A DNA stretch of 64,000 bases from JAAXQD01 sp963790095 (GTDB taxonomy: Bacteria; Desulfobacterota; Desulfobacteria; Desulfobacterales; UBA11574), in contig CAWBNO010000020.1 in the NCBI GenBank assembly GCA_963790095.1, forward strand, positions 248,001 through 312,000, in the 5' to 3' direction. The notes under the pieces were generated by a model. It was not told the DNA's origin, searched no databases, and saw only the letters and a list, made by a program, of their open reading frames with translations. Positions 43,457-53,116 of the stretch are shown here, piece by piece (position 1 is the stretch's first letter; every line of letters starts with the position of its first letter). The translations under genes and the position numbers were made by a program.

Positions 43457-45289
43457 TTGACGAAATATTTAAAAACAGCAGACGCAGAATGGTATAAACA
43501 GCGGGTCATCAGAGCCATGTTTTGCGTTGCAGGCGCCTTTTTTATACTTTTGATACGCCTGTTTTATCTCCAGGTGATTCAGGGCCAGGAGTTGAGACGA
43601 TTGTCGGAAAACAATTGTATCCGTCTGCAGAGTACCGAACCGTCCAGGGGGATGATTTTTGACCGAAACGGAACATTGCTGGTGGATAACCGGCCGTCGT
43701 TTAATGTGAATATTATTTTAAAAGACGCCAAGCCGGTGAAGGATACCATTGAGAAATTGTCTAAATATATGAATGTTCCTGGGCCGGAACTCCTGTCAAA
43801 AATTGAAAATAACAAGACCGGATCACATTATAAGCCCATACCTTTGAAAAAGGATATCGGACGGGATGCCTTGGCGGCCGTGGAGGTTCATAAATTTGAT
43901 CTTCCCGGGGTTGTCATCGATGTCAAGTCTCGAAGACACTACATCGAGCCACAGCGTGCCGCACATTTGATCGGATATTTGAGCGAAATTAATTCTAAAG
44001 AACTCGAATCCGGTAAATACCCCGAGTATAAGGGGGGGGATTTTATCGGAAAATTTGGTGTCGAGAAAATATTTGAGTCGTTTTTGCATGGGAAGCGAGG
44101 GGGTAGACAGGTTGAAGTCAATGTTATGGGACAGGTGGTAAGGGTGTTGAAAACAGTGGATGCCCAACCCGGACATAACATTTATCTCACCATCGACAAT
44201 ACCTTGCAGAAAACAGCGGAAATGCTTTTAGAGGGTGAGGCCGGTGCCGTTGCCGCCATGGATCCAAATACAGGGGATATCCTCGTATTGACCAGCGCGC
44301 CGTCATTCGATCAGAATATTTTTGTTGACGGTATGTCCCATAAGCAATGGGAGGCCCTTGTGTCCAACCCGTTAAGACCGTTGGAAGATAAGGTCATTCA
44401 GGGTGCGTATCCCCCGGCATCCACCTTTAAGATAATAACAGCCATGGCAGGGCTCGAAGAAGGGGTCATCGACGAAAAGACAACGTTTTACTGCCCTGGA
44501 CATTATAAATATGGAAATCGTGTATACCGATGCTGGAAACGCGGAGGACACGGCAACGTGAACGTTGTTAAAGCACTGGCTGAATCCTGTGACGTCTTTT
44601 TCTACCAGGTTGGCCAAAAGCTGGGCATCGATCGACTGTCCATGTACGCCAAAGCGTGCGGGCTGGGTTCTTTGACCGGAATCGATCTGGATCACGAAGA
44701 AGCAGGGCTGATCCCGACAGCAGCGTGGAAAAAGCGTCGAACCGGCAATGCCTGGCAGGGGGGAGAAACCCTTTCTGTGGCCATTGGGCAAGGCTATAAT
44801 CTTGCAACACCCTTGCAGATGCTTGTTCTCACTGCAGCAGTGGCCAATGGCGGAGCATTGTATACCCCTTTGGTGCTCAAGTCCGTCAATACGGCCGACG
44901 GTGCGGTGGTGGTTCAAAGCAAACCGCGGTTGGCCGGCCGCCTGCCCACCGGAAAGCAAACATTTAGGATTATTAAAAATGGTCTAAAAGAGGTTGTGAA
45001 CGGCCCAAAAGGTACCGGGCGGATTGCCCATATTGACGGCCTGAGTGTCAGCGGTAAAACCGGAACCGCCCAGGTGGTCGGTCGCAGCAAGGACCCCAAC
45101 TGGTCGGATAAAAATTTGCCCGACCACCTAAAAGCCCATGCATGGTTTGTGGCGTATGCACCATCCGAGAATCCACAGATCGCTGTGGCTGTGGTTGTTG
45201 AGCATGGAGAGCACGGGTCAAGTGCGGCGGCACCGATTGCCAGGGAAATTATCAGAACCTACTTGAAAAAAGATGAAGTTCAACCCTAA
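43457..45289 (+). CDS. mrdA: Penicillin-binding protein 2, peptidoglycan transpeptidase
   Basis: 610-residue class B PBP. A single N-terminal helix (about 20-40), PBP dimer domain with EPSRGMIFDRNG, then the transpeptidase domain: ASTFK (Ser about 322), SCD (about 376, in place of SxN) and KTGTAQ (about 533). It cross-links peptidoglycan during lateral growth together with RodA. The start is TTG at 43457; a stop lies in frame six codons before it, so no earlier start exists. Confidence 0.95.
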   Translation: MTKYLKTADAEWYKQRVIRAMFCVAGAFFILLIRLFYLQVIQGQELRRLSENNCIRLQSTEPSRGMIFDRNGTLLVDNRPSFNVNIILKDAKPVKDTIEKLSKYMNVPGPELLSKIENNKTGSHYKPIPLKKDIGRDALAAVEVHKFDLPGVVIDVKSRRHYIEPQRAAHLIGYLSEINSKELESGKYPEYKGGDFIGKFGVEKIFESFLHGKRGGRQVEVNVMGQVVRVLKTVDAQPGHNIYLTIDNTLQKTAEMLLEGEAGAVAAMDPNTGDILVLTSAPSFDQNIFVDGMSHKQWEALVSNPLRPLEDKVIQGAYPPASTFKIITAMAGLEEGVIDEKTTFYCPGHYKYGNRVYRCWKRGGHGNVNVVKALAESCDVFFYQVGQKLGIDRLSMYAKACGLGSLTGIDLDHEEAGLIPTAAWKKRRTGNAWQGGETLSVAIGQGYNLATPLQMLVLTAAVANGGALYTPLVLKSVNTADGAVVVQSKPRLAGRLPTGKQTFRIIKNGLKEVVNGPKGTGRIAHIDGLSVSGKTGTAQVVGRSKDPNWSDKNLPDHLKAHAWFVAYAPSENPQIAVAVVVEHGEHGSSAAAPIAREIIRTYLKKDEVQP

Positions 45290-45539
45290 TCTCCAATGAA
45301 ATCAGCAGACCCTCAAGGCACAACACCCCAAGGATTTCATGGGAATGAATATCACGGGACCGGCGGCATTCCCCAGGTTTCCCCGGCCAAAGCAAAGAAC
45401 CCTTTTCAAAGGAGTTGGGGACTGCCGGCAATATTGTCTTTGATAGCATTGTTTTAAATTATGAATAATCTAAACCCGACATCATGGATCATGTGGCATA
45501 GATCATGGGCGAGTTCTCGGTATCAGGAGCGTGGCTGAA

Positions 45540-46646
45540 ATGATCGATCGGCGATTTGTAAAATACTTTGACTGGGGCTTGCTCGGGCTGACGGTGTTCA
45601 TCGCAGGCCTGGGGCTTATCGCCCTTTACAGCGCTGTGGTATCAAACACGGCATTTCCTCAAAAAACGTTGTATTTCAAACAGTTGATATGGTATTCCGC
45701 CGGAATTTCCGTAATGGTTTTGTCTTTTCTGATCAATTACAAAACATTGGATCGATGGGCCCCCGCCATCTATATTCTATGTATGTTGCTTTTAATATCC
45801 GTATTGATTTTCGGAAAGAATGTGGGCGGAGCAAGACGCTGGATCATATTGGGGCCGGTCTCAATTCAACCGTCAGAACTTGCAAAAATTGCGGTGATAA
45901 TCTCCCTGACAAGATATTATTCCAGACGGGCCGATATCGGAGGTTTGAGCTTGCGGGAACTTCTGACCCCCTTCATGCTCACGGTTATTCCGTTTGTTTT
46001 GATCGTTAAGCAGCCGGATTTGGGGACCGCCATGATCATTGTTTTGATTGCCGGTTCCGTGACTGTTTTTGTGAAGATTGAGCGTCGATCACTTTTATGC
46101 CTCGTCACTACCTGTACGGTGGCCGGTCCTCTGGTCTGGTTTTTTCTAAAAGCTTACCAAAAAAGGCGGATATTGACATTTTTAGATCCGGACCGGGACC
46201 CCCTGGGTGCCGGCTATCATATTATTCAGTCTAAAATTGCCATCGGTTCCGGTATGATTGTCGGCAAGGGATTTTTAGAAGGGACTCAAAATGCCCTTTC
46301 TTTTTTACCCGAGCAGCATACGGATTTCATTTTTTCGGTTTTGGCCGAAGAATGGGGACTTATGGGCTCTTTGCTCCTTTTATGCCTTTTTCTATTGCTT
46401 ATTATTTGGGGATTGAACATTGCTTACAGATGCCGGGAACCCTTCGGAACGATCCTTGCTGTCGGTGTGACCGCAATGATATTCTGGCAAGTGTTTATTA
46501 ATATTGGTATGACCATGGGTTTGATGCCGATTGTCGGTGTGACACTGCCTTTCATCAGTTATGGTGGTTCATCGGTCATCACCACAATGATTTGTATCGG
46601 TTTATTGCTGAACATCAGTATGCGGCGGTTCCTTTACGAACAATAA
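45540..46646 (+). CDS. rodA: Peptidoglycan glycosyltransferase RodA (SEDS)
   Basis: About 368 residues with about ten membrane helices. SEDS features: IQPSELAKI, KQPDLGTAMII, EQHTDFIFSVLAEEWG and the C-terminal LPFISYGGSS. It polymerises glycan strands with PBP2. AGGAG lies ten bases before the ATG at 45540, which is preferred over a GTG at 45531 only one base from that site. A 250-bp gap separates it from mrdA. Confidence 0.95.
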   Translation: MIDRRFVKYFDWGLLGLTVFIAGLGLIALYSAVVSNTAFPQKTLYFKQLIWYSAGISVMVLSFLINYKTLDRWAPAIYILCMLLLISVLIFGKNVGGARRWIILGPVSIQPSELAKIAVIISLTRYYSRRADIGGLSLRELLTPFMLTVIPFVLIVKQPDLGTAMIIVLIAGSVTVFVKIERRSLLCLVTTCTVAGPLVWFFLKAYQKRRILTFLDPDRDPLGAGYHIIQSKIAIGSGMIVGKGFLEGTQNALSFLPEQHTDFIFSVLAEEWGLMGSLLLLCLFLLLIIWGLNIAYRCREPFGTILAVGVTAMIFWQVFINIGMTMGLMPIVGVTLPFISYGGSSVITTMICIGLLLNISMRRFLYEQ

Positions 46647-46695
46647 GATGGACCGGGTTATGGGAAAATTTTGACAAATTTATAAAAAAAAACCT

Positions 46696-46724
46696 TTGAC
46701 AACATTTATGGCTGATGTTATAGA
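46696..46724 (+). promoter_or_regulatory. Sigma-70-type promoter of the atp operon
   Basis: TTGACA at 46696-46701 and TATAGA at 46719-46724 are 17 bp apart, about 75 bp upstream of atpF'. It lies after rodA and drives the seven ATP synthase genes, by position. Confidence 0.65.
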
Positions 46725-46797
46725 CCGCCGTGTTTAAAATACGAATAAAACATGAGTGGTCGCAATTTTTAAAAAAGTGCATTAACAGGTTTCAGCT

Positions 46798-47343
46798 ATG
46801 GGGGGTCCATTGATGAAAAAGTCCGGTTCGAACCTGAAAAATCCATTTTTTCCCACGCTTTTCCTTTCCGTATCTTTATTCTCCTTCAAAGGCGTTGCCA
46901 TGGGTGCCGGCGGTGTTACGGTGATTCCCGACGGATCGCTTTTTGTCCAGATCGCAAATTTTCTGATTATCATATGGGCATTGAACGTCATTTTATACAA
47001 GCCGATCCGAAAGATGCTCATCCAAAGGAAAGAAAAAATTTCAAGCCTTGAGCAAAATATCGAAAAATTGAACCAAGATGCCCAAGAGAGTGACGATGCT
47101 TTTGTTTCCGGGATTAAAACGGCCAGGGGCAAAGGATTGTTTGAAAAAGAGGCCTTGATAAAAGAGGCGACCGAGGAAGAAAGGAAAATAATAGAAGAAA
47201 TTAATCAAAAGGCTCAAGCAAATCTTGCCGAGATCCGCGTAAAAATCGCAAAGGATGCCGAGGGCGTTCGATCAGCGCTTCAAAAAGAGGTCGATACCTT
47301 TGCAAATGCGATCAGTGAGAAAATTTTGGGGAGGGCTGTTTAA
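46798..47343 (+). CDS. atpF': ATP synthase subunit b' (peripheral stalk)
   Basis: 181 residues. A leader, one membrane helix (QIANFLIIIWALNVILY) and a long charged coiled coil forming the peripheral stalk of F1Fo with subunit b. Two starts are possible: ATG at 46798 or at 46813, the latter after GGGGGT. The N-terminus before the helix is long and signal-like. It overlaps atpF by one base (TAATG). Confidence 0.9.
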   Translation: MGGPLMKKSGSNLKNPFFPTLFLSVSLFSFKGVAMGAGGVTVIPDGSLFVQIANFLIIIWALNVILYKPIRKMLIQRKEKISSLEQNIEKLNQDAQESDDAFVSGIKTARGKGLFEKEALIKEATEEERKIIEEINQKAQANLAEIRVKIAKDAEGVRSALQKEVDTFANAISEKILGRAV

Positions 47344-47954
47344 TGAAGAAAATTTCTGGCAATCGCCTCAAGCGACTGATTTTTAAAAAAGGGCCGGTCA
47401 TGGTGGTTTTCATGATGCTGCTCTTTTTCTGTTTTATGGGGGTGTCCAGGGCATCTTCGGAACAGGGAGGCGGGTCAAAAGGATGGATGGCGACGGATAC
47501 CTACAAGGTCATGAACTTTGCGGTTTTGGCCATCGGTCTTTTCCTTCTGTTAAGAAAGCCGACCGCCCAGGCACTCAATTCCAGGATCAAAGGGATTAAG
47601 GATCAACTCGATGAACTGGAAACAAAAAAGAAGGCGGCCGAAAAGCAGCTGGCGGAATATAATCGAAAATTCACCCAATTAGAGCAGGAAGCTGAAAAGC
47701 TCATTGAAGATTATATCCGGCAGGGGAACGAAGCCAAGGCGAGAATCATCGATGAGGCGAAAAAAGCGGCGGAAAAATTGGAGGAACAGGCCCAACGAAA
47801 TATCGAGCACGAGTTCAAGCAAGCCAAAGTAAAACTTCAGGAAGAAATTTTGGATAAGGCTCTGGTCAAGACTGAAGAGATCATTAAAAATAAAATTACC
47901 GCTCAAGATCAGGAAAAACTGGTGGATGAATATTTAGAGAAGGTGGTGGCATAG
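47343..47954 (+). CDS. atpF: ATP synthase subunit b
   Basis: 203 residues: a long hydrophobic N-terminus with two segments (about 15-35 and 55-75) and a coiled coil to the end. It pairs with b' in the stator. Starts at the last base of the b' stop codon and overlaps atpH likewise. The first hydrophobic stretch may be a signal-like extension, as in other deltaproteobacterial b subunits. Confidence 0.93.
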   Translation: MKKISGNRLKRLIFKKGPVMVVFMMLLFFCFMGVSRASSEQGGGSKGWMATDTYKVMNFAVLAIGLFLLLRKPTAQALNSRIKGIKDQLDELETKKKAAEKQLAEYNRKFTQLEQEAEKLIEDYIRQGNEAKARIIDEAKKAAEKLEEQAQRNIEHEFKQAKVKLQEEILDKALVKTEEIIKNKITAQDQEKLVDEYLEKVVA

Positions 47955-48505
47955 TGAAAAATTTGACGATCGCACGGCGTTATGCCAAGGCACTCTTGAT
48001 CATTGGCAAAGAGGACGGTCAGGCGGAAACCTATGGGGAACTACTTGACGGATTTACCCAATTAATGGCCAAGGAAACGGAGCTCGATCTGGCCATTTGC
48101 AATCCCCTTTATGCAGCGTCAGAGCGTAAGAAGGTTTTGAAGACGATCATTGATAAAGTCGGCATTTCCAAAGTTATGGCATCTTTTCTATTATTGTTGT
48201 TCGACAAGGGAAGGTTTGAGTTTTTAGGTAATATCAATGATTTTTATCAAAAACTGGCGGACGAACTCAAGGGCGTTATGCGGGCCAGTCTGGTATCGGC
48301 ATCGGGACTTTCATCCGAGACCGTTGAAAAGATCCGTACAACTCTGTCGAAAAAGACAGGTAAAGATATTATCCTGGAAGTGGAGCAGGATCCCGGCCTT
48401 ATCGGGGGAATTGTTTCCAGAATTGGCGATCTGGTTCTTGACGGTAGTATCAAAACACAATTACTCAATATGAGGGAATCTTTAAAAAGGGGTGAGAGCA
48501 TATAA
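47954..48505 (+). CDS. atpH: ATP synthase subunit delta
   Basis: 183 residues, GTG start overlapping the atpF stop. N-terminal ARRYAKALL and C-terminal DPGLIGGIVSRIGDLVLDGSIKTQL are the conserved OSCP/delta signatures. It joins the stator to the top of F1. Its stop overlaps the atpA ATG. Confidence 0.95.
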   Translation: MKNLTIARRYAKALLIIGKEDGQAETYGELLDGFTQLMAKETELDLAICNPLYAASERKKVLKTIIDKVGISKVMASFLLLLFDKGRFEFLGNINDFYQKLADELKGVMRASLVSASGLSSETVEKIRTTLSKKTGKDIILEVEQDPGLIGGIVSRIGDLVLDGSIKTQLLNMRESLKRGESI

Positions 48506-50022
48506 TGGAATTAAGAGCCGAAGAAATAAGTCAGATCATTAAAGAGCAGATTACGGATTATGACAAAAAAGTCGAGTTGAGTGAAACCGGAACGGTCTTG
48601 TCCGTAGGTGATGGTATCGCCAGGGTATACGGCCTGGAGACGGTCATGGCATTGGAGCTCGTTGAATTTCCCGGCGGAATCCTCGGGCTTGTGCTGAACC
48701 TTGAAGAGGATAACGTGGGTGTCGCCATTATGGGCGAAGACATCCACATCAAAGAGGGCGATATCGTCAAACGGACACGCAGAATCGCTCAGGTCCCGGT
48801 GGGTGAAGCCGTGTTGGGACGCGTGGTTTCTGCGGTGGGGGAACCTCTGGACGGTAAAGGACCTATCGAGGCCAAAGAGTCCAGCAGGGTAGAGATGGTG
48901 GCACCGGGGGTTATTGACCGAAAAAGCGTGCACGAACCGTGTTATACCGGGTTGAAGGCCGTCGATGCCATGACACCGGTGGGACGCGGACAGCGCGAAC
49001 TGATTATTGGTGACCGTCAGATCGGTAAAACCGCCGTGGCCGTGGATGCCATTCTCGCCCAGAAGGATACAGACATTTACTGTATTTATGTGGCGTGCGG
49101 TCAGAAAAAATCGACGGTTGCCCAGGTCCATGCGATTCTGGAAAAACATGGCGCTATGGAATACACAACAATCGTTGCTGCTTGTGCCAGTGATCCGGCT
49201 ACGTTGCAGTATGTTGCGCCATACGCGGGCTGCGCCATGGGCGAATATTTCCGGGACAAAGGAATGCATGCTCTGATTATCTATGACGATCTGTCCAAAC
49301 AGGCTGTAGCCTATCGCCAAGTCTCTCTTCTTTTAAGACGTCCTCCGGGACGTGAGGCGTATCCCGGCGACATTTTCTACAACCACTCTCGTTTGCTTGA
49401 ACGGTCTGCCAAGTTGAACGATGAACTGGGCGCAGGTTCTTTGACCGCACTTCCGATCATTGAAACCCAGGCCGGTGACGTTTCCGCCTATATTCCCACC
49501 AATGTTATTTCCATTACCGACGGACAGATCTATCTTGAACCCGCGCTCTTTTTTGCCGGTGTACGACCGTCGATCAATGTGGGACTGTCTGTTTCCCGCG
49601 TGGGGGGCGCCGCCCAGGTAAAGGCCATGAAGCAGGTGGCCGGTACGTTGCGGCTCGACATGGCCCAATATCGAGAACTTGAAGCGTTTGCGGCATTTGG
49701 CAGCGATCTCGACAAGGCCACCCAGAGGCAGCTGACCCGAGGTGAACGTCTGGTGGAAATTTTAAAACAACCCCAATATCAACCACTGGCCATGGAAAAA
49801 CAGGTTTCGATCCTGTTTGCCGGAACCCGGGGCTTTCTAGACAAGTATCCGGTGGCTGTGCTGGCCAAGTACGAGGCGGGACTTTACACATTCCTTGAAG
49901 ACAGATATTCGCAGCTTTTTGAAGGTCTTAGGGAGAAACAAGAGTTTACGGAAGATCTTGATAAGCTGATGACCGAGGCGTTAACGGCTTATGATGCGGA
50001 ATTTCAGGATACGATTAAATAG
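48505..50022 (+). CDS. atpA: ATP synthase subunit alpha
   Basis: 505 residues, the usual length. Walker A GDRQIGKT (about residue 169), the alpha-specific QVSLLLRRPPGREAYPGD and ALPIIETQAGDVSAYIPTN are intact. Non-catalytic nucleotide-binding subunit of F1. Overlaps atpH by one base. Confidence 0.98.
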   Translation: MELRAEEISQIIKEQITDYDKKVELSETGTVLSVGDGIARVYGLETVMALELVEFPGGILGLVLNLEEDNVGVAIMGEDIHIKEGDIVKRTRRIAQVPVGEAVLGRVVSAVGEPLDGKGPIEAKESSRVEMVAPGVIDRKSVHEPCYTGLKAVDAMTPVGRGQRELIIGDRQIGKTAVAVDAILAQKDTDIYCIYVACGQKKSTVAQVHAILEKHGAMEYTTIVAACASDPATLQYVAPYAGCAMGEYFRDKGMHALIIYDDLSKQAVAYRQVSLLLRRPPGREAYPGDIFYNHSRLLERSAKLNDELGAGSLTALPIIETQAGDVSAYIPTNVISITDGQIYLEPALFFAGVRPSINVGLSVSRVGGAAQVKAMKQVAGTLRLDMAQYRELEAFAAFGSDLDKATQRQLTRGERLVEILKQPQYQPLAMEKQVSILFAGTRGFLDKYPVAVLAKYEAGLYTFLEDRYSQLFEGLREKQEFTEDLDKLMTEALTAYDAEFQDTIK

Positions 50023-50113
50023 CTGAGGTTATGGTTTTTGTTGGAAATTCGGCCAAGGCTGAAAAAGTAAATAAATAACCTCAAACAGAGAGATGCGATA
50101 AGGGCTAAAGTCT

Positions 50114-51007
50114 ATGGCGACATTAAAAGATGTTCAAATGAAAATAGCTGCGGTTAAAAAGACTCAGCAGATCACAAAAGCCATGAACATGGTTGCGGCT
50201 TCCAAGCTACGCGGTGCCCAGGAAAGTATGGATGGTTTCCGCCCCTATGCCGGTAAGTTTTCCGAGGTTTTGGGAAGCCTTGCTGAAAAGGCCGGGGAGG
50301 AGACCAATCCCCTGCTGGAGGCCCGGGAGGAAGTCGAGAGAATAAACCTTGTTTTGTGTTCGTCCGATAAAGGCTTATGCGGTGGATTCAACACGAACCT
50401 TATATCAAAGGCCCAGGCATTTAAAAAGGAAAAAGAAGCACAAGGCATCGAGGTTGTATTTACCAACTTTGGTAAAAAAGGCCGCGACTGGTGCCGGAGA
50501 AATAAATTTGAAATCCTCAGCGAACATGTCGGCGTCGTTGGTACCCGGCTCGGATTTAACATTGCAGTGAGCTCCGGGCAGAACCTTATCCAAGGGTTTC
50601 TGGATAAAACCTATGATGAGGTCTACATTGTTTATGCGGAATTTGTGAGTATGGCCAGGCAGGCACCGGTATTGAAACAGATGCTTCCAATACTGCCCAT
50701 AGAATCTGCTGAGGCAGAGACGGAAGGGGAAGAAAAATCCTATCTTGCAGAGCATATTTGTGAACCCTCACCCCCGGAACTTTTGGGGGAATTGCTTCCA
50801 AAGAACGTTTATGTTCAGTTATACAGTGCATTGCTGGAGACATCGACCAGCGAACATGCCGCCCGAATGGCAGCGATGGACAATGCCACCAAAGCCTGCA
50901 AAGATATGATCGAAAACCTTACTCTGCTATATAATAAGGCGAGACAGGCGGCGATTACCGCAGAGTTGATGGATATCGTCGGCGGTGCCGAAGCGCTCAA
51001 AGGCTAA
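50114..51007 (+). CDS. atpG: ATP synthase subunit gamma
   Basis: 297 residues. N-terminal ITKAMNMVAASKL and C-terminal ARQAAITAELMDIVGGAEAL are the conserved ends of the rotor shaft. CSSDKGLCGGFN lies in the central domain. A 91-bp gap follows atpA. Confidence 0.97.
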   Translation: MATLKDVQMKIAAVKKTQQITKAMNMVAASKLRGAQESMDGFRPYAGKFSEVLGSLAEKAGEETNPLLEAREEVERINLVLCSSDKGLCGGFNTNLISKAQAFKKEKEAQGIEVVFTNFGKKGRDWCRRNKFEILSEHVGVVGTRLGFNIAVSSGQNLIQGFLDKTYDEVYIVYAEFVSMARQAPVLKQMLPILPIESAEAETEGEEKSYLAEHICEPSPPELLGELLPKNVYVQLYSALLETSTSEHAARMAAMDNATKACKDMIENLTLLYNKARQAAITAELMDIVGGAEALKG

Positions 51008-51048
51008 ACAAAAAAATAAAATACCGCAGTTAAATAGGAGGTCTTTAG

Positions 51049-52467
51049 ATGGGAGAAAATTTAGGAAAGATTACGCAGGTTATGGGGCCTGTTGTCGACG
51101 TGGAGTTCGAACAGGGCAATCTGCCGTCGATTTATACGGCACTTGCGATTACGAATCCCGCCATCAACGATGAGCCGGACAATCTTATTGTGGAGGTTGC
51201 ACAGCACCTGGGTGACAATGTGGTTCGTACCATCGCTATGGATGTCACCGACGGTCTGGTCCGGGGGCAGGAAGTCAAGGATACCGGCAGTGATATCATG
51301 ATGCCGGTGGGTGCAGCAGGGCTCGGAAGGGTTCTTAACGTCGTCGGACGACCGGTGGACGGACTCGGCCCGGTCAGCCAGGAAAAAATGATGCCCATAC
51401 ACCGGGAAGCTCCGAAATTTACCGAGCAGGACGTGTCGGTTCGGGTTCTCGAGACCGGCGTAAAAGTTATCGATCTCCTGGTTCCCTTCCCCAGAGGCGG
51501 CAAGATGGGGATGTTCGGCGGGGCCGGCGTTGGTAAAACCGTTATCATGATGGAAATGGTCCACAACATTGCCATGCAGCACGGTGGTATTTCCGTGTTT
51601 GCCGGTGTGGGTGAACGGACCCGTGAAGGGAATGACCTTTATCATGAAATGAAGGATTCCGGAGTGTTGCCCAAGGCGGCCTTGATCTATGGGCAGATGA
51701 CGGAACCTCCAGGAGCCCGTGCCCGGGTTGCCCTTTCCGCTCTGACGGCTGCGGAGTATTTTCGGGATGAAGAAGGACAGGACGTACTGATTTTTATCGA
51801 CAATATCTTCCGTTTTACCCAGGCGGGTTCGGAAGTTTCTGCGCTCCTTGGCCGTATGCCTTCCGCGGTGGGGTATCAGCCGACACTGGCGGTTGACCTC
51901 GGCGAACTCCAGGAACGTATTACATCGACGGACAAAGGCTCCATCACGGCGGTTCAATGTGTGTACGTGCCCGCGGACGACTTGACGGACCCGGCACCTG
52001 CAACGACCTTTGCCCACCTTGACGGAACGGTGGTTTTATCACGCCAGATTGTTGAACTCGGGATTTACCCGGCGGTGGATCCCCTGGATTCGACGTCCAG
52101 AATTCTCGATGCGGCATACATTGGGGAAGAGCATTACGACGTTGCCCGACAGGTACAGATGATACTTCAGAAATATAAGGAACTTCAGGACATTATCGCA
52201 ATTTTGGGTATGGAAGAATTGTCCGACGAAGACAAAATTACCGTGGGCAGGGCACGTAAAATTCAGCGATTTTTGTCACAGCCGTTCCATGTTGCCGAGG
52301 CCTTTACGGGAAAAAGTGGTGCCTATGTAAAGATCGAAGATACTGTCCGGGGGTTCAGGGAGATTTGCGACGGCAAGCATGACGATATCCCGGAGCAGGC
52401 ATTTTATATGGTCGGAGGCATTGAAGAGGTTATCGAAAGAGCCGAGGAAATGGCTGGAGCCGAATAA
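51049..52467 (+). CDS. atpD: ATP synthase subunit beta
   Basis: 472 residues. Walker A GGAGVGKT (about residue 157), GERTREGND with the catalytic Glu, and ALLGRMPSAVGYQPTL are intact, so it is a normal catalytic subunit. TAGGAGGT precedes the ATG. Confidence 0.98.
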   Translation: MGENLGKITQVMGPVVDVEFEQGNLPSIYTALAITNPAINDEPDNLIVEVAQHLGDNVVRTIAMDVTDGLVRGQEVKDTGSDIMMPVGAAGLGRVLNVVGRPVDGLGPVSQEKMMPIHREAPKFTEQDVSVRVLETGVKVIDLLVPFPRGGKMGMFGGAGVGKTVIMMEMVHNIAMQHGGISVFAGVGERTREGNDLYHEMKDSGVLPKAALIYGQMTEPPGARARVALSALTAAEYFRDEEGQDVLIFIDNIFRFTQAGSEVSALLGRMPSAVGYQPTLAVDLGELQERITSTDKGSITAVQCVYVPADDLTDPAPATTFAHLDGTVVLSRQIVELGIYPAVDPLDSTSRILDAAYIGEEHYDVARQVQMILQKYKELQDIIAILGMEELSDEDKITVGRARKIQRFLSQPFHVAEAFTGKSGAYVKIEDTVRGFREICDGKHDDIPEQAFYMVGGIEEVIERAEEMAGAE

Positions 52468-52492
52468 AGCAGAGAGAAAATAAGGTTATACC

Positions 52493-52903
52493 ATGGCTGG
52501 AAATATTAGATTAGAAGTTGTCACTCCGGAGAAGTATGTCGTTGACGAGGACGTCCAGATTGCGGTGGCGCCCGGCAGCTTGGGAGAGTTTGGTGTTCTC
52601 ATTGGCCACACGCCCTTTTTGACAACCCTGAAAACAGGTACGATGCATTATACGGATGCCAAAGGGGTTGAAAGGTTCATTTTTGTCAGTGGCGGGTTTG
52701 CAGAGGCATTGCCGGATAAAGTTACCGTACTGGCAGAATCTGCTGAGCGGCGAAGAGATATCGACGTTGATCGTGCCAAATCTGCCATGGAACGCGCCCA
52801 GGAGCGTTTGGCAAAACAAAGGGCCGAAGATATCGATTTTAACAGGGCCAGAGCGGCTCTGGAAAGAGCCTTGTATCGCATTAAGCTCGCTCAAACGCGA
52901 TAA
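52493..52903 (+). CDS. atpC: ATP synthase subunit epsilon
   Basis: 136 residues: N-terminal beta-sandwich with APGSLGEFGVLIGHTPFLT and a C-terminal helical hairpin rich in Arg and Ala. Last gene of the operon, followed by a strong terminator. The a and c subunits (atpB, atpE) are not in this window, as in other deltaproteobacteria where they form a separate operon. Confidence 0.96.
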   Translation: MAGNIRLEVVTPEKYVVDEDVQIAVAPGSLGEFGVLIGHTPFLTTLKTGTMHYTDAKGVERFIFVSGGFAEALPDKVTVLAESAERRRDIDVDRAKSAMERAQERLAKQRAEDIDFNRARAALERALYRIKLAQTR

Positions 52904-52991
52904 TAAGCGTCTTTTTTGTAACGATCTTTGATTTCATAACCTGAATTTATCCCCTGAAAAGGGGATAGGTGATCTCATCTTCTTGTCTTGA

Positions 52992-53024
52992 GGGCAAACC
53001 CCTTGTAAGGTTTGCCCTTTTTTT
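52992..53024 (+). terminator. Rho-independent terminator of the atp operon
   Basis: GGGCAAACC pairs perfectly with GGTTTGCCC around an 8-base loop, followed by seven T. It ends the atp transcript about 90 bp after atpC. Confidence 0.9.
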
Positions 53025-53116
53025 GTAGATTCTCCTTAAAGATGGACATATAATGATTGAAACGGCGATACTCAATTTTTCATAACGACGGTTAAACCTA
53101 AATTTAAAAAAAATAG

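Noticed and set aside
45296..45457. 53-codon ORF between mrdA and rodA with a hydrophobic C-terminus
   Set aside because: No ribosome-binding site, no recognised family, and composition like the surrounding spacer.
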